Assembly (NCBI RefSeq): GCF_000336575.1
Contig: NZ_AOPO01000003.1
Span: 124,001 to 188,000, forward strand
Direction of reading: 5' to 3'
Length of the DNA stretch: 64,000 bases
Origin: Vreelandella titanicae BH1
Lineage (GTDB): Bacteria > Pseudomonadota > Gammaproteobacteria > Pseudomonadales > Halomonadaceae
The number at the start of each line of letters is the position of its first letter. Position 1 is the first letter of the stretch. The position numbers were made by a program, and so were the translations under genes. Below are positions 9,787 to 20,555 of this stretch, piece after piece. The notes below the pieces were generated by a model. The model searched no databases. It was given only the letters and a program-made list of their open reading frames with translations, and was not told the DNA's origin.

Positions 9787-10426
9787 ACTAACTCCCTATC
9801 CTACCAAGCAGCAGTGAAAGCATTCTGATTGAGACCTGGGAGAACGAAGACTAAGCAGCAGAGTTCTTGGAAGAGCACTTCTGTTGAGAGCGTTTTTCCA
9901 AGGAGGCTATTGTCGAAAGCAGAGTTAGCGAAAGCACTATTGGCGATAGTAGAGTGAGCAAAGCTGAAGCGGCAAACGCCAAGTAGATAAACTTTTTGTT
10001 GGAAAAATGCGTAAAAAAATGTCCTAAAGCGTTCTTCTTAACTATATTAACCCTACTAATAGCGCGCTTGAGATGGTTAAACGGCTTATAGAGGCAATAC
10101 GCAATGGCGGGTGTGTCGGTTGTCAAAACGGCTTTTCTTGCTTCTCGGATTCCTTTATAAAGCTATTTATAGATGTTAGATCTAATGATTGCGGCACTTT
10201 TGTTTGAAGTTAAGGTCAGATTTCTCTGGCCTAAAGAGAGGCAGAATTCTGCCATGGCGTGAAAATCGCGTTAAATGCAGCAAAAATTGGCCCTTTTGGT
10301 AGTAATCGCGCTATGCTTGGCTTTATTGATAGCAGGTAATTATTCAATAGCCGTTACCTATATTCAGGCATGACATTTTAGACACCGTGCCTTAGCAACC
10401 GGCAAGACGACCATGGAACGTTCGAC
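9787..10426. other. Gene-free stretch between smc and zipA
   Basis: A 640-bp region, richer in A+T than its flanks. I see no convincing gene, RNA or terminator. A 91-codon frame on the minus strand (9851-10126) has a hydrophobic stretch but starts only at a TTG and has no ribosome-binding site. The zipA promoter probably lies in the last 150 bp; I could not place -35/-10 boxes with confidence. Confidence 0.4.
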
Positions 10427-12250
10427 ATGGAACTAAGAGAGTGGCTAATCATTTTAGGGCTGGCGTTGGTATCGCTCATCGTTATTGACGGTGCGCGAAG
10501 ACTTCAACGGCAGCGTCGTGTACCCCGTCTGGATCAGGCGGAGAAAGACCTATCCGGGAGTTCGCTAGATGATCCCGAGGAGGCTGCTAAAGCTGCGGAG
10601 ATCAATTGGGAACTTCCTAATGGCGGTGCTCGAGTTGTTAAACCCGCAGACTATAGTGGCTTAGGTAATAAACCAAAGTTAGAACGTCAAGAGCATCCTG
10701 GGCCTTCTAGAGTGCTTTCAGAGTTTAGACGTTCCGCCTCTGCTAAAGCCGCCAAGCGCAAAGCTGATAAGGCAGATAAACTCGATAAAGCAGCATCAGT
10801 TGCTAAGCCAGCACCAAGCGTAGCCGTTAAGACAGAGCCGCCAGTCACTTCTGCGGCGACGTCTTCTGCTAGTTATGCTGCCCACAATGCGCCCACTGAA
10901 CATGAGCGCCGCGAGCCCAGTATCTCAATGACTGACTCTGCACAAACTGGCTCTCCTCAAACTGAGAGGCCGCAGGTCAAGGCGACAGTACCTTCGCAGC
11001 CGGAACCACAAAGCGAGCAGCCTGCGTATTCTGCTGCAACGCCTAGCTCTCCGGTGGCAGAAGAGAACGTTGAAGCGTCTCATCCTGCTGCTTCAGATGC
11101 TATCTCGTTCACCGCCAGTGACGCAGCTGCCACTGAAACAGACAGCGAAATGGCGGCACAGCCTCGCACTCAGCAGGAACCAGAGCACACCCAGGAGCCT
11201 GTGCTGCGGGCTGAGCCAGAAGATGCAGTATTTGCTAAACACGCCAATGAGCATTCGCCGAAACGGCGTCAGTTGCGTTCTGATACCGCGGGCGAATACG
11301 ACGAGTTGGATGATGACGAAGTTGATGAGTATCGCCTGGTCGACTTTGAAGGCATGGGGCGCTCGCTGAAGCGTCGTTTGATTGCGCGGCGTAAAGAGAA
11401 GCAGCGCAAAAAAGCTGAGAAAGCGGTGCGTGATCAAGCCTTGGCCCAACAGAAGGCCGAGCGCAAGGCGCTGGAAGCAGAGCAGAAGCGTGAAGCCAAA
11501 GAGGCCGCTGACGCAGAGCGTGCCCGCCTTGCTCAAGAGCAGGCCCAAGCTCGTGAAGAAGCGGCTGCCGCCGAAAGGCTAGCCGCCCAGCAGCATGCTG
11601 CCGATGAAGAGGCGCGTCGCTACGCAAGCCATGAGTATGCAGCCCACGAAGAAGGTTTTGAAGAAAGCTTCGAGGCAGACGCTTACGACGGCCAAACGGC
11701 CGGCGAGCGTGGGATGAACGAGCGAGTCCGCGTACACCCAACGTTAGAAAAAGCTCTGCGCCATGATGTGAACGGTGAACACGCTAAAGAGACGCTGTCC
11801 AATGCCGAAGAAGTCGTGGTGATTAGCGTTCTGTCCCGTGATCCAGAAGGCTTCGATGGCACCAAACTACTTGAGCTGATGATGGTGTGCGGTTTGCGCT
11901 ACAGCAGTGAAATGGGTGTTTTCCACCGCTTTGAAACCGAGAGCGATGCTAGTGAGCTTCAGTTCTCGATGGTGAATGTGGTTAAACCGGGTACTTTCCC
12001 CATTGAAGAGATGGGTGAGTTTATGACGCCCGGTATCACGCTGTTGATGCCGCTACCTGGCGCCATCGATAGTGCCGCTGCCTTTGAGGCGATGGTAGAA
12101 ACCGCCATGGTGGTGGTTCGCCATATGGGCGGCGAGCTAAAAGACGAAAACCGCAGCGTGATGACCGCACAAACGATCGAATTTGCCCGCCAGCGGGTGC
12201 GTGAGTTTGAGCGCCGCCATCGCCTGCATCGTCAACTGCAAGCCCGCTAA
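10427..12250 (+). CDS. zipA: ZipA, FtsZ-interacting cell division protein (long linker)
   Basis: Protein of 607 aa. The N-terminal membrane anchor is at residues 5-21 (EWLIILGLALVSLIVID), followed by a short basic stretch and a very long low-complexity linker (about 60-450) rich in Pro, Ala, Gln, Glu and Lys, with a charged helical segment (KRREKQRKKAEK-like, about 315-390). The globular C-terminal FtsZ-binding domain is at about 458-600 (EVVVISVLSRDPEGFDGTKLLE and onward). It tethers FtsZ protofilaments to the inner membrane. E. coli ZipA is about 330 aa, so the linker is almost tripled; the terminal domains look intact. Confidence 0.93.
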   Translation: MELREWLIILGLALVSLIVIDGARRLQRQRRVPRLDQAEKDLSGSSLDDPEEAAKAAEINWELPNGGARVVKPADYSGLGNKPKLERQEHPGPSRVLSEFRRSASAKAAKRKADKADKLDKAASVAKPAPSVAVKTEPPVTSAATSSASYAAHNAPTEHERREPSISMTDSAQTGSPQTERPQVKATVPSQPEPQSEQPAYSAATPSSPVAEENVEASHPAASDAISFTASDAAATETDSEMAAQPRTQQEPEHTQEPVLRAEPEDAVFAKHANEHSPKRRQLRSDTAGEYDELDDDEVDEYRLVDFEGMGRSLKRRLIARRKEKQRKKAEKAVRDQALAQQKAERKALEAEQKREAKEAADAERARLAQEQAQAREEAAAAERLAAQQHAADEEARRYASHEYAAHEEGFEESFEADAYDGQTAGERGMNERVRVHPTLEKALRHDVNGEHAKETLSNAEEVVVISVLSRDPEGFDGTKLLELMMVCGLRYSSEMGVFHRFETESDASELQFSMVNVVKPGTFPIEEMGEFMTPGITLLMPLPGAIDSAAAFEAMVETAMVVVRHMGGELKDENRSVMTAQTIEFARQRVREFERRHRLHRQLQAR

Positions 12251-12286
12251 TCGTCGCCTACTAACCGACGAAGCAGCACTTGCTGT

Positions 12287-12328
12287 GAAACACCCGCCTT
12301 CTTGCCAGGAGGCGGGTGTTTCTGTTCA
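12287..12328 (+). terminator. Rho-independent terminator after zipA
   Basis: A perfect 12-bp GC-rich stem (12287-12298 pairing with 12311-12322), a 12-base loop and then a short T-rich stretch. It sits 37 bp after the zipA stop and separates zipA from ligA. Confidence 0.75.
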
Positions 12329-12397
12329 ATACGCTGTTGTTTTGTCATTTTTTATGTTTTTGAAATTTAGCTTTTGCGTTTTCGCTGCCGATTTTAG

Positions 12398-14463
<2,066 letters not shown>

Positions 14464-14464
<1 letters not shown>

Positions 14465-14739
14465 TGAGCCGTTTTATTGAAGTACCCGCCCGAATGCTGC
14501 CGCCGGACACCCTCAATGCCCTGCTGGAGGCGTTTGTGACCCGCCAGGGCTACGACACCACTGATACCACGGGCGAGGGCATGCACGGCTGGGTAGCCGA
14601 ACTGAAAAAGCAGCTTGAGCGCAATGAGCTGATTATCGCCCACGACCTTGAATTAGAAATGACCGAAGTGATGACCCTGGCTCAGTGGCGCTCGTTTGGG
14701 CGCGATGTCGCCGACGACGAAGAAGAGGGCGATATTTAG
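14464..14739 (+). CDS. YheU/UPF0270 family protein
   Basis: Small acidic protein of 91 aa. The N-terminal pattern IEVPARMLPPDTLNALLEAFVTRQG and the central VAELKKQLERNELIIAHDLE match my memory of the YheU (UPF0270) family, whose function is not known. The ATG at 14464 overlaps the ligA stop, so it is preferred to upstream in-frame codons inside ligA. It ends in an acidic tail (DDEEEGD). Translation is probably coupled to ligA. Confidence 0.75.
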
Positions 14740-15240
14740 CCTCATCTTGCGAAAAGCCTCCCAATATGTCGTTGCGAGGAGCGCAGCGACGCGGCAATCT
14801 CAGCCTGTCGGGGCACCCACCCCAGATTGCTTCACTTCGTTCGCAATGACGCCTATGTGTCATTGCGAGGAGTGAAACGACGAAGCAATCTTTGCTGGCA
14901 TTGGCAGGCAAACCCGAGATCGCCGCGCTTCGCTCGCGATGACAAAAGAATGTTGTAGCCAGGCGCCCAGCCAATGTGTCATTGCGAGGAGTGAAACGAC
15001 GAAGCAATCTTTGCTGGCATTGGCAGGCAAACCCGAGATCGCCGCGCTTCGCTCGCGATGACAAAAGAATGTTGTAGCCAGGCGCCCAGCCAATGTGTCA
15101 TGGCGAGAGTGAAACGACGAAGCAATCTCAACCTGTCGGGGGCCCCACCCCAGTTTGCTTCACTGCGTTTGCAATGGCACCCCATATAATGAGGCGGAGT
15201 ACTTCGCAGTGACAAAAAAGAGCTGTTACCCGGTTTTCTA
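14740..15240. repeat. REP-like repeat cluster with 119-bp tandem units
   Basis: There is no gene in this 500-bp intergenic stretch. It is built of REP-like elements starting with cattgcgagg. Two head-to-tail units of 119 bp (14861-14979 and 14980-15098) are almost identical; a third unit begins at 15099 but diverges after about 30 bases. A related, shorter element lies at 14770-14850. Each unit contains imperfectly complementary halves (cattgcgaggag...gctcgcgatgac) that can fold. Open frames here translate to Arg/Ser-rich text typical of such repeats and are not genes. It lies between convergent yheU and mnmC. Confidence 0.8.
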
Positions 15241-17250
15241 TTAAGCATTCTCGCCACGAATAATCGCACTAATAATCCGCCGCCCCGGATGCAGATGATC
15301 GACCAGCGGCGCTTCTAGTGGCATTGGTTCATCGCAGATTCGTGAGGCGATTACCTCGGCACAAAGCGGCGCGCTGGCGAGCCCCCTTGAGCCGTGGGCG
15401 GTGGATATCCACAGGCCTGGATGATGCCTGCCAGGTATCTCCGCCACGCGGGTGGCATCTTTGCTCAGCAGCGAATAATCCGTTCGCCATGCTTCTGCCA
15501 CCGGCACCGGCCCAGCGTAAGGGGTTTTGTCGGGGCTTGCTGCACGCACGGCGGCACGGCCCTTAAGGTTCTCAGGGCTCAGCTCAATGCCTGCCTTTTC
15601 CAACGCCTCTACCAGCGCGGGCAGCGTCTGGCGCAGCTCATCGATATTGCGCTGATGGTCGTCATCCGTCACATCAGTTGTCGCATTGTTGGGTACAAAG
15701 CTAGCCCCGAAGGTCAGCACACCCTCTAAAGCGGGCGCCACATAGCCGCCAGCACAGACGACGCGTTTAGGGCCCGCCACCTCATCGGGTAGCGTTATCT
15801 CGCTAATCTGGCCGCGCACCGACTGTAGCGGTAATTCCGCCGTTTGCGTAAAGCGGTTAGCCAAATGCGCGCTGGCAATCACCACCTGATCCGCCCCCAG
15901 CGTACTGCCATCGGCCAAGTTGAGCTGCCAGCCGTTTTCTAGTTGGGTAAGGGAGCTAACGTCGCCTTGCTGCAAGCTAATGCCTGGTTGGCTAAGCAAG
16001 TACTCACACAGCGCCTTAGGCCTTACCCACCCCGCCTGTGGATAATAAAGCCCGTGGGGGGCAGTGAGGGGGATTGCTGCCGTTTCGGTTAACGCCGGGT
16101 TCTCCATGCCCGTGACGACATCAGGTGGCAGCGGGTGTTGCTCGATAAAACGCTGCTGGCGGCGCGCCTCCTTATCGCTGCTTGCCAACTGCACCACGCC
16201 GCAGGGCTGCCATAAGCTTTGGGGGGAATTTTGCTGCGTTAACCAGCGCTGGCTGTACAACAGCCCGGCAAGATAAACCCGGCTTTGGTGATTGGTCTCG
16301 GCGGCAAGCTTTACATATAGCGCGCCCTGGCGATTACCCGAACCGCCCGCACCGGGTGCTTCGCGCTCCACCACTGTCACCTTAATGCCCCGCCGTGCCA
16401 GCGCTGCCGCTACGCTGCTTCCCGCCAACCCGGCGCCGACTATCACAACGTGCTTGGCCGGTGCCGTAGGCGGTGGGATAAACCAGGGAGTGGCCTGGCG
16501 GCGGTGATCCGCTGGTGGAGCTTCGATACTGCCCGCTAGCATTTCCCGCTTGCGGCCATAGCCCGGCACTTTCTTCCAGTTAAAGCCCGCCGCTTTCAGG
16601 CCCCGCTTAACGATGCCTGCGCAGGTAAAAGTGGCGAAAGTCGCGCCGGGGTGTGAACGGGCGGCCATGGCGTTAAACAATTCAGGCTGCCACATATCGG
16701 GGTTTTTAGAGGGCGCAAAGCCGTCTAAAAACCAGGCGTCGACCTGACCGTCCAACTGCTCCAGGCGCTCAGTGGTATCGCCGAAATGCAGATCAAGAGT
16801 GACACGATCGGTTAAGTGCAGGCGGTGAATACCGCTAACGGCGGTGGGCCACTGTCCGCAGAGCGCCTGTGCATAAGTCGCCAGCGAGGGCCAGCTCGCT
16901 AATGCTTGTTCAAGGGCAGCTAGCTCAAGGGGAAACTTCTCTGTGGATAACAGGTGCAGTCGTGCAGAAGAAGGGGCATGTTGTTCAAAACAGGCCCAGG
17001 CGCAGAGCATATTGAGCCCGGTGCCAAAGCCGGTTTCGCCAATCACAAAGGGCCGCGCGGCTTCCCAGGCGGTAAAGCGTTCGGGCAGGTGGTTGGCACC
17101 CAGAAATACATGTTCGGTCTCTGCGCGCCCATCGCCACGGGTGAAATAGATGTCATCAAACGCTGTTGCGTGGGGGGCTCCCTCGTTCCAGGTAAGGGTT
17201 GGCGTCGTTAATGCCGCAAGCGGTGGCAAAGCGTTTGAACGTTGGGTCAC
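15241..17250 (-). CDS. mnmC: MnmC, bifunctional tRNA mnm5s2U34 biosynthesis enzyme
   Basis: Two-domain enzyme of 669 aa. The N-terminal half is the SAM-dependent MnmD methyltransferase (glycine loop FVIGETGFGTGLNMLCAW at about 70-87; catalytic region WFLDGFAPSKNPDMW). The C-terminal half is a FAD-dependent oxidoreductase (VVIVGAGLAGSSVAAALARRG at about 268-288) that removes the carboxymethyl group. Together they convert cmnm5s2U to mnm5s2U at tRNA position 34. Length equals that of E. coli MnmC. It is convergent with yheU across the repeat cluster. Confidence 0.95.
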   Translation of the reverse strand: MTQRSNALPPLAALTTPTLTWNEGAPHATAFDDIYFTRGDGRAETEHVFLGANHLPERFTAWEAARPFVIGETGFGTGLNMLCAWACFEQHAPSSARLHLLSTEKFPLELAALEQALASWPSLATYAQALCGQWPTAVSGIHRLHLTDRVTLDLHFGDTTERLEQLDGQVDAWFLDGFAPSKNPDMWQPELFNAMAARSHPGATFATFTCAGIVKRGLKAAGFNWKKVPGYGRKREMLAGSIEAPPADHRRQATPWFIPPPTAPAKHVVIVGAGLAGSSVAAALARRGIKVTVVEREAPGAGGSGNRQGALYVKLAAETNHQSRVYLAGLLYSQRWLTQQNSPQSLWQPCGVVQLASSDKEARRQQRFIEQHPLPPDVVTGMENPALTETAAIPLTAPHGLYYPQAGWVRPKALCEYLLSQPGISLQQGDVSSLTQLENGWQLNLADGSTLGADQVVIASAHLANRFTQTAELPLQSVRGQISEITLPDEVAGPKRVVCAGGYVAPALEGVLTFGASFVPNNATTDVTDDDHQRNIDELRQTLPALVEALEKAGIELSPENLKGRAAVRAASPDKTPYAGPVPVAEAWRTDYSLLSKDATRVAEIPGRHHPGLWISTAHGSRGLASAPLCAEVIASRICDEPMPLEAPLVDHLHPGRRIISAIIRGENA

Positions 17251-17408
17251 GCAGGTATCCGTATTGATGAACAGGTGGTTAAAAAATGATCAATTTGTTA
17301 GCGCTGGCGTTATCTCTGGCTTAGCGCAAAGCGTCCGCCGGGTTTGCACAGAGTTTTCCACAGGCTCTGTGAAAAAGCCGACGAACCCTCCATACTTGCC
17401 TATTGGCG

Positions 17409-17708
17409 TCAAGGCATAACTTTCTTGAACGGCTTAACAATTACCTTGGCATACACCCCTGCAATAATGTATGGGTCAGCGTCGGCCCACGCCTTGGCGT
17501 CTTCCAGGCTGTCGAATTCCGCTACCACCAAGCTGCCGGAAAAGCCTGCATCACCAGGATTTTCAGCGTCGATGGCAGGGTGAGGGCCAGCCAGTACCAG
17601 GCGGCCTTCATCGCGCAGCGCTTCCAGGCGTGCCAAGTGGTCTGGCCGGGCCGCTAAGCGGCGCTCTAAGCTATTGGGTACATCTTCACTCATAATGGCA
17701 TACAGCAT
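17409..17708 (-). CDS. YciI family protein
   Basis: Protein of 99 aa with the YciI/YCII fold signature: an N-terminal strand ([35 protein letters not shown]), a putative catalytic His/Asp environment (PDHLARL) and [27 protein letters not shown] near the C-terminus. These are ferredoxin-like dimeric proteins; some members act as dehydrochlorinase-like enzymes, but most have no assigned role. A clear AAGGAG lies upstream of the ATG at 17708. In many gammaproteobacteria yciI sits near other yci genes, and here yciO follows 1.1 kb away. Confidence 0.85.
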   Translation of the reverse strand: MLYAIMSEDVPNSLERRLAARPDHLARLEALRDEGRLVLAGPHPAIDAENPGDAGFSGSLVVAEFDSLEDAKAWADADPYIIAGVYAKVIVKPFKKVMP

Positions 17709-17852
17709 TTGGGTATAACTCCTTGATAAGACGAGGATGCAAAGTGACCGTTAATTGACCGCACTGGCATAAGCGCGCACCATATCTTACCCATTGCGAA
17801 GGGTTCATTCACAGCTGAAAAGCGCATTCTGACAAACTGGCCACACGGCGTC

Positions 17853-18773
17853 ATGCTTATGCCTCGACTTCCCACTACCTTTGATGCCGATCAGCGCTAC
17901 CCAGTTGATTTGCACATGCACTCAACCGCTTCCGATGGCGCGTTAACGCCCACCGAGCTGGTAACCCTGTGTGCCGAACGCGGGCTGACGCACATGTCGC
18001 TCACCGATCACGATACCATGGACGGCATTGAAGAAGCGGGCCGCGCGGCGGAGCAAGCAGGGCTGTGTCTTATCCCCGGCTGTGAGTTATCCACACGCTG
18101 GCAGGGCGTCAATATCCATGTGGTGGCGCTGATGCCCGGTGGCTTGCAGGGGGCAATGGTGGAAGGCCTGATTCAGCAGCGTGAAGCTCGGATACAGCGT
18201 GCAGCAGTGATCGCCGAAAGGCTGGAAAAAGTCGGTTTATCCAACGCGCTGGAAAAAGCGCGCCTGCACGCTGGCAGTGACCGCCCGCTAGGCCGCCCGG
18301 ACTTTGCCCGCGCGCTGGTAGCGGAAGGCGTGGTGCCCGACTGGGCCAGCGCCTTCAAGCGCTATCTGGGCAGCGGCAAAAAGGGCGATGTTAAAGCCCA
18401 CTGGCCGGAAATCAGCGAAGCCGTGAGCTGGATTGTCGATTCCGGTGGTGTGGCCGTGATTGCCCATCCACTGCGCCACGGCTTAACCCGGCGCAAGCGA
18501 GGCCTGTTGATGGATACCTTCCAAGCGGCGGGCGGCCAGGCGGTTGAACTGGTCAGCGGCCAGCAGAACCCGGATAGCACCCGCGATCTGGCGCGTCAGC
18601 TAGTGGAGCGCGACCTTTACGCCTCTATGGGCAGCGATTTTCACTTCCCTGGCAGTCATGCGGCCCCCGGCAGCATGAGCCTAGTGCCGCGCACGGCGGC
18701 GCCCCCCATATGGCAGCATCCCCGGCTGCTGCACCTGCGCGATGCGTCACCCGGCCTGCTGGCGGTCGGTTAA
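17853..18773 (+). CDS. rnm: PHP-domain phosphoesterase (RNase AM / YciV-TrpH type)
   Basis: Protein of 306 aa with the PHP metal-binding signature DLHMHSTASDG near residues 20-30, SLTDHDTMDGI at about 50-60, GCELST at about 78, and later His/Asp ligands (VIAHPLRHG, MGSDFHFPG). E. coli YciV (RNase AM) is a 5'-3' exonuclease active on short RNAs and on the 5' ends of rRNA precursors, and also hydrolyses 3',5'-bisphosphonucleotides. The frame starts at ATG 17853, with an alternative ATG at 17859. It precedes the yciO homologue, as in other gammaproteobacteria. Confidence 0.85.
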   Translation: MLMPRLPTTFDADQRYPVDLHMHSTASDGALTPTELVTLCAERGLTHMSLTDHDTMDGIEEAGRAAEQAGLCLIPGCELSTRWQGVNIHVVALMPGGLQGAMVEGLIQQREARIQRAAVIAERLEKVGLSNALEKARLHAGSDRPLGRPDFARALVAEGVVPDWASAFKRYLGSGKKGDVKAHWPEISEAVSWIVDSGGVAVIAHPLRHGLTRRKRGLLMDTFQAAGGQAVELVSGQQNPDSTRDLARQLVERDLYASMGSDFHFPGSHAAPGSMSLVPRTAAPPIWQHPRLLHLRDASPGLLAVG

Positions 18774-18860
18774 ATCACAGCCGGGTCATTGCAAAGCCCG
18801 GTCAGTTAAAAGCCAAGTCGGCTATGCTGTATAGGCAGTGCCTACGGACAGGAGTTACCA

Positions 18861-19484
18861 ATGAGCCAATATTTTCAGATTCACCCGGAAAACCCTCAGA
18901 AACGCCTCATCGATCAGTCGATTGCGATCATTCGTAAAGGCGGTGTGGTTGCTTACCCCACTGATTCGGGCTATGCCCTTGGCTGCCATCTGGGTGAGAA
19001 GAAAGCCATTGAGAAGATAAAATGGTTACGTTCACTGGACGATAAACACAACTTCACCCTGGTGTGCTCCGATCTCTCGGAAATTGGCACCTACGCCAAG
19101 GTGGATAACGATGTATTTCGGTTGCTGAAAGCCCATACCCCAGGGCCTTACACTTATATTCTGGATGCCACTTCAGAGGTGCCGCGCCTGCTACTGCGTC
19201 CCAAGCGTCGCTCCATTGGCGTGCGCGTACCGGATCACCGCATTACCCACGCGTTACTGGCCGCATTAGGCGAGCCGTTGATGAGCGTAACGTTGATTCC
19301 GGTGGGCGATGACCTGCCCATGAACGACCCGGAAGAGATCCGCGAGCGTTTTGGCGCACACCTGGATGCCATTATCGACGGCGGCGCCTGCCATTTAGAC
19401 CCCACCAGCGTCATCGACCTGCGCGAACTGCCGCCGAAAATCATCCGTGAAGGGCGCGGCGATATTTCTCCTTTCGTCGTCTAA
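18861..19484 (+). CDS. yciO: YciO/Sua5/YrdC family protein
   Basis: Protein of 207 aa with the YrdC fold that binds double-stranded RNA or nucleotides: GGVVAYPTDSGYALGC near residue 30, and KHNFTLVCSDLSEIGTYAKVDNDVFRLLKAHTPGPYTYIL. It is YciO-like rather than a full TsaC/Sua5, because it shows the YciO-type start (MSQYFQIHPENPQKRLI) and sits next to the PHP gene. A threonylcarbamoyl-AMP synthase role is possible but not certain for this subfamily. A strong ribosome-binding site (AGGAG) precedes the ATG. Confidence 0.88.
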   Translation: MSQYFQIHPENPQKRLIDQSIAIIRKGGVVAYPTDSGYALGCHLGEKKAIEKIKWLRSLDDKHNFTLVCSDLSEIGTYAKVDNDVFRLLKAHTPGPYTYILDATSEVPRLLLRPKRRSIGVRVPDHRITHALLAALGEPLMSVTLIPVGDDLPMNDPEEIRERFGAHLDAIIDGGACHLDPTSVIDLRELPPKIIREGRGDISPFVV

Positions 19485-19499
19485 AAACACTTTTCAGAG

Positions 19500-19546
19500 C
19501 AAATCCCTGCTTTTAGCTTTAATGAGCAGGGAATTTGTCTATTTTT
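19500..19546 (+). terminator. Rho-independent terminator after yciO
   Basis: The stem formed by 19500-19511 with 19525-19537 (one bulge) and a 13-base loop is followed by a T-rich tail ending in TTTTT. It lies 15 bp after the yciO stop. Confidence 0.7.
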
Positions 19547-19621
19547 CATTATTTGAATGTTCAATGAAAATAAAATATGATCCTAACGGTTCTTTTCGAT
19601 AATAAATTGTGATCCTTTAAG

Positions 19622-19645
19622 GCGAGGAATCGCCTCGTCTTTTTG
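19622..19645 (+). promoter_or_regulatory. Small hairpin with T-run just upstream of the phosphatase gene
   Basis: A six-base stem (aggcga/tcgcct, loop ggaa) followed by cgtcttttt, about 28 bp before the phosphatase start. It has the shape of a weak terminator or leader hairpin. No ligand or leader peptide is apparent. Confidence 0.4.
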
Positions 19646-19672
19646 AGATCGCCTAGCCCAGGAGATCATTCA

Positions 19673-20449
19673 ATGACGAAGCCATTCCCTTCTCGCCTCT
19701 GCACCCTTGCTGCTCTAGCCAGCCTCACCGCTTTACCGCTGACCAGCCATGCAAATAGTGATGGCGCAGAAATATGTGCCCAGGAAGCCTATGCAATGGG
19801 CCTGCGCTATCAACAGCAGTCTGCTGAAGCCGCTGCTCTGCAGCGTCAGGGTTTTGCCCTCGCCACCTACCGGCTTGAGGATCAGATTGAGGCGCATGGT
19901 GGCAGCGACGACTTGGCGATCATTACCGACCTGGATGAAACGGTGCTGGATAATAGCGCTCTGTTGGTTCGCGACATGCAGGCGTGCCACGACTACACCA
20001 CCTGGGACACATGGAAGCATTGGGAGCGTGAAGGCGAACCGCGTTTGATGCCGGGTGCCAAAGCGTTCCTGGATTACGCGGATGAGCAGGGCGTGGCCAT
20101 TTTTTACGTCTCTGATCGCTACCAGGAGAACGAGGCCGACACTATCGCCACCTTGGAAGCGCTAGAGCTACCCCAAGTCTCTGAACAGAGCGTGATGTTG
20201 CTGGGGCCTGCCAAGGCAGAACGCCGCGCGGAAGTGGTGGATAACCACACGCTGGTGATGCAGCTGGGTGATTCCCTTCACGATTTCGCGGGTGACTTCG
20301 CGGGCGCCGACCTTGACCAGCAGCATGCGCTTGTTGAAGAGAATGCCGAGCGTTTTGGCAACGATTGGATCGTGTTCCCCAACGCTACTTACGGTGCCTG
20401 GAGCGAGGCTGAGTTAGACGCCTGGGAAGCCCCGCACGAAGTGGAGTGA
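19673..20449 (+). CDS. Periplasmic HAD acid phosphatase (class B/C, OlpA-like)
   Basis: Protein of 258 aa from the ATG at 19673, which has AGGAG upstream; the in-frame ATG at 19643 has no such site. A Sec signal peptide (residues 1-24, cleavage near SHA-NS) is visible, with no lipobox cysteine, so it should be soluble in the periplasm. The HAD nucleophile motif is IITDLDETVLDNS, then the cap region and IFYVSDRYQ (motif II). This matches the 5'-nucleotidase/acid phosphatase family of lipoprotein e(P4). It probably dephosphorylates nucleotides or small organophosphates. Confidence 0.85.
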   Translation: MTKPFPSRLCTLAALASLTALPLTSHANSDGAEICAQEAYAMGLRYQQQSAEAAALQRQGFALATYRLEDQIEAHGGSDDLAIITDLDETVLDNSALLVRDMQACHDYTTWDTWKHWEREGEPRLMPGAKAFLDYADEQGVAIFYVSDRYQENEADTIATLEALELPQVSEQSVMLLGPAKAERRAEVVDNHTLVMQLGDSLHDFAGDFAGADLDQQHALVEENAERFGNDWIVFPNATYGAWSEAELDAWEAPHEVE

Positions 20450-20555
20450 TCGGTTAGATAACCACTCCATACCGCATTAAATAAACGCTGCGCGCCCCAG
20501 GTTTGGCTATTTTGTTTGACGATTTAGTTTAGCTGTCTTGGGGCGTGTTTTTGTC

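Noticed and set aside
9851..10126. 91-codon minus-strand frame with a hydrophobic stretch between smc and zipA
   Set aside because: It starts only at a TTG, has no ribosome-binding site or internal ATG, and has no recognisable family pattern.
14633..15269. Several Arg/Ser-rich minus-strand frames
   Set aside because: They are translations of the REP-like repeats, not genes.
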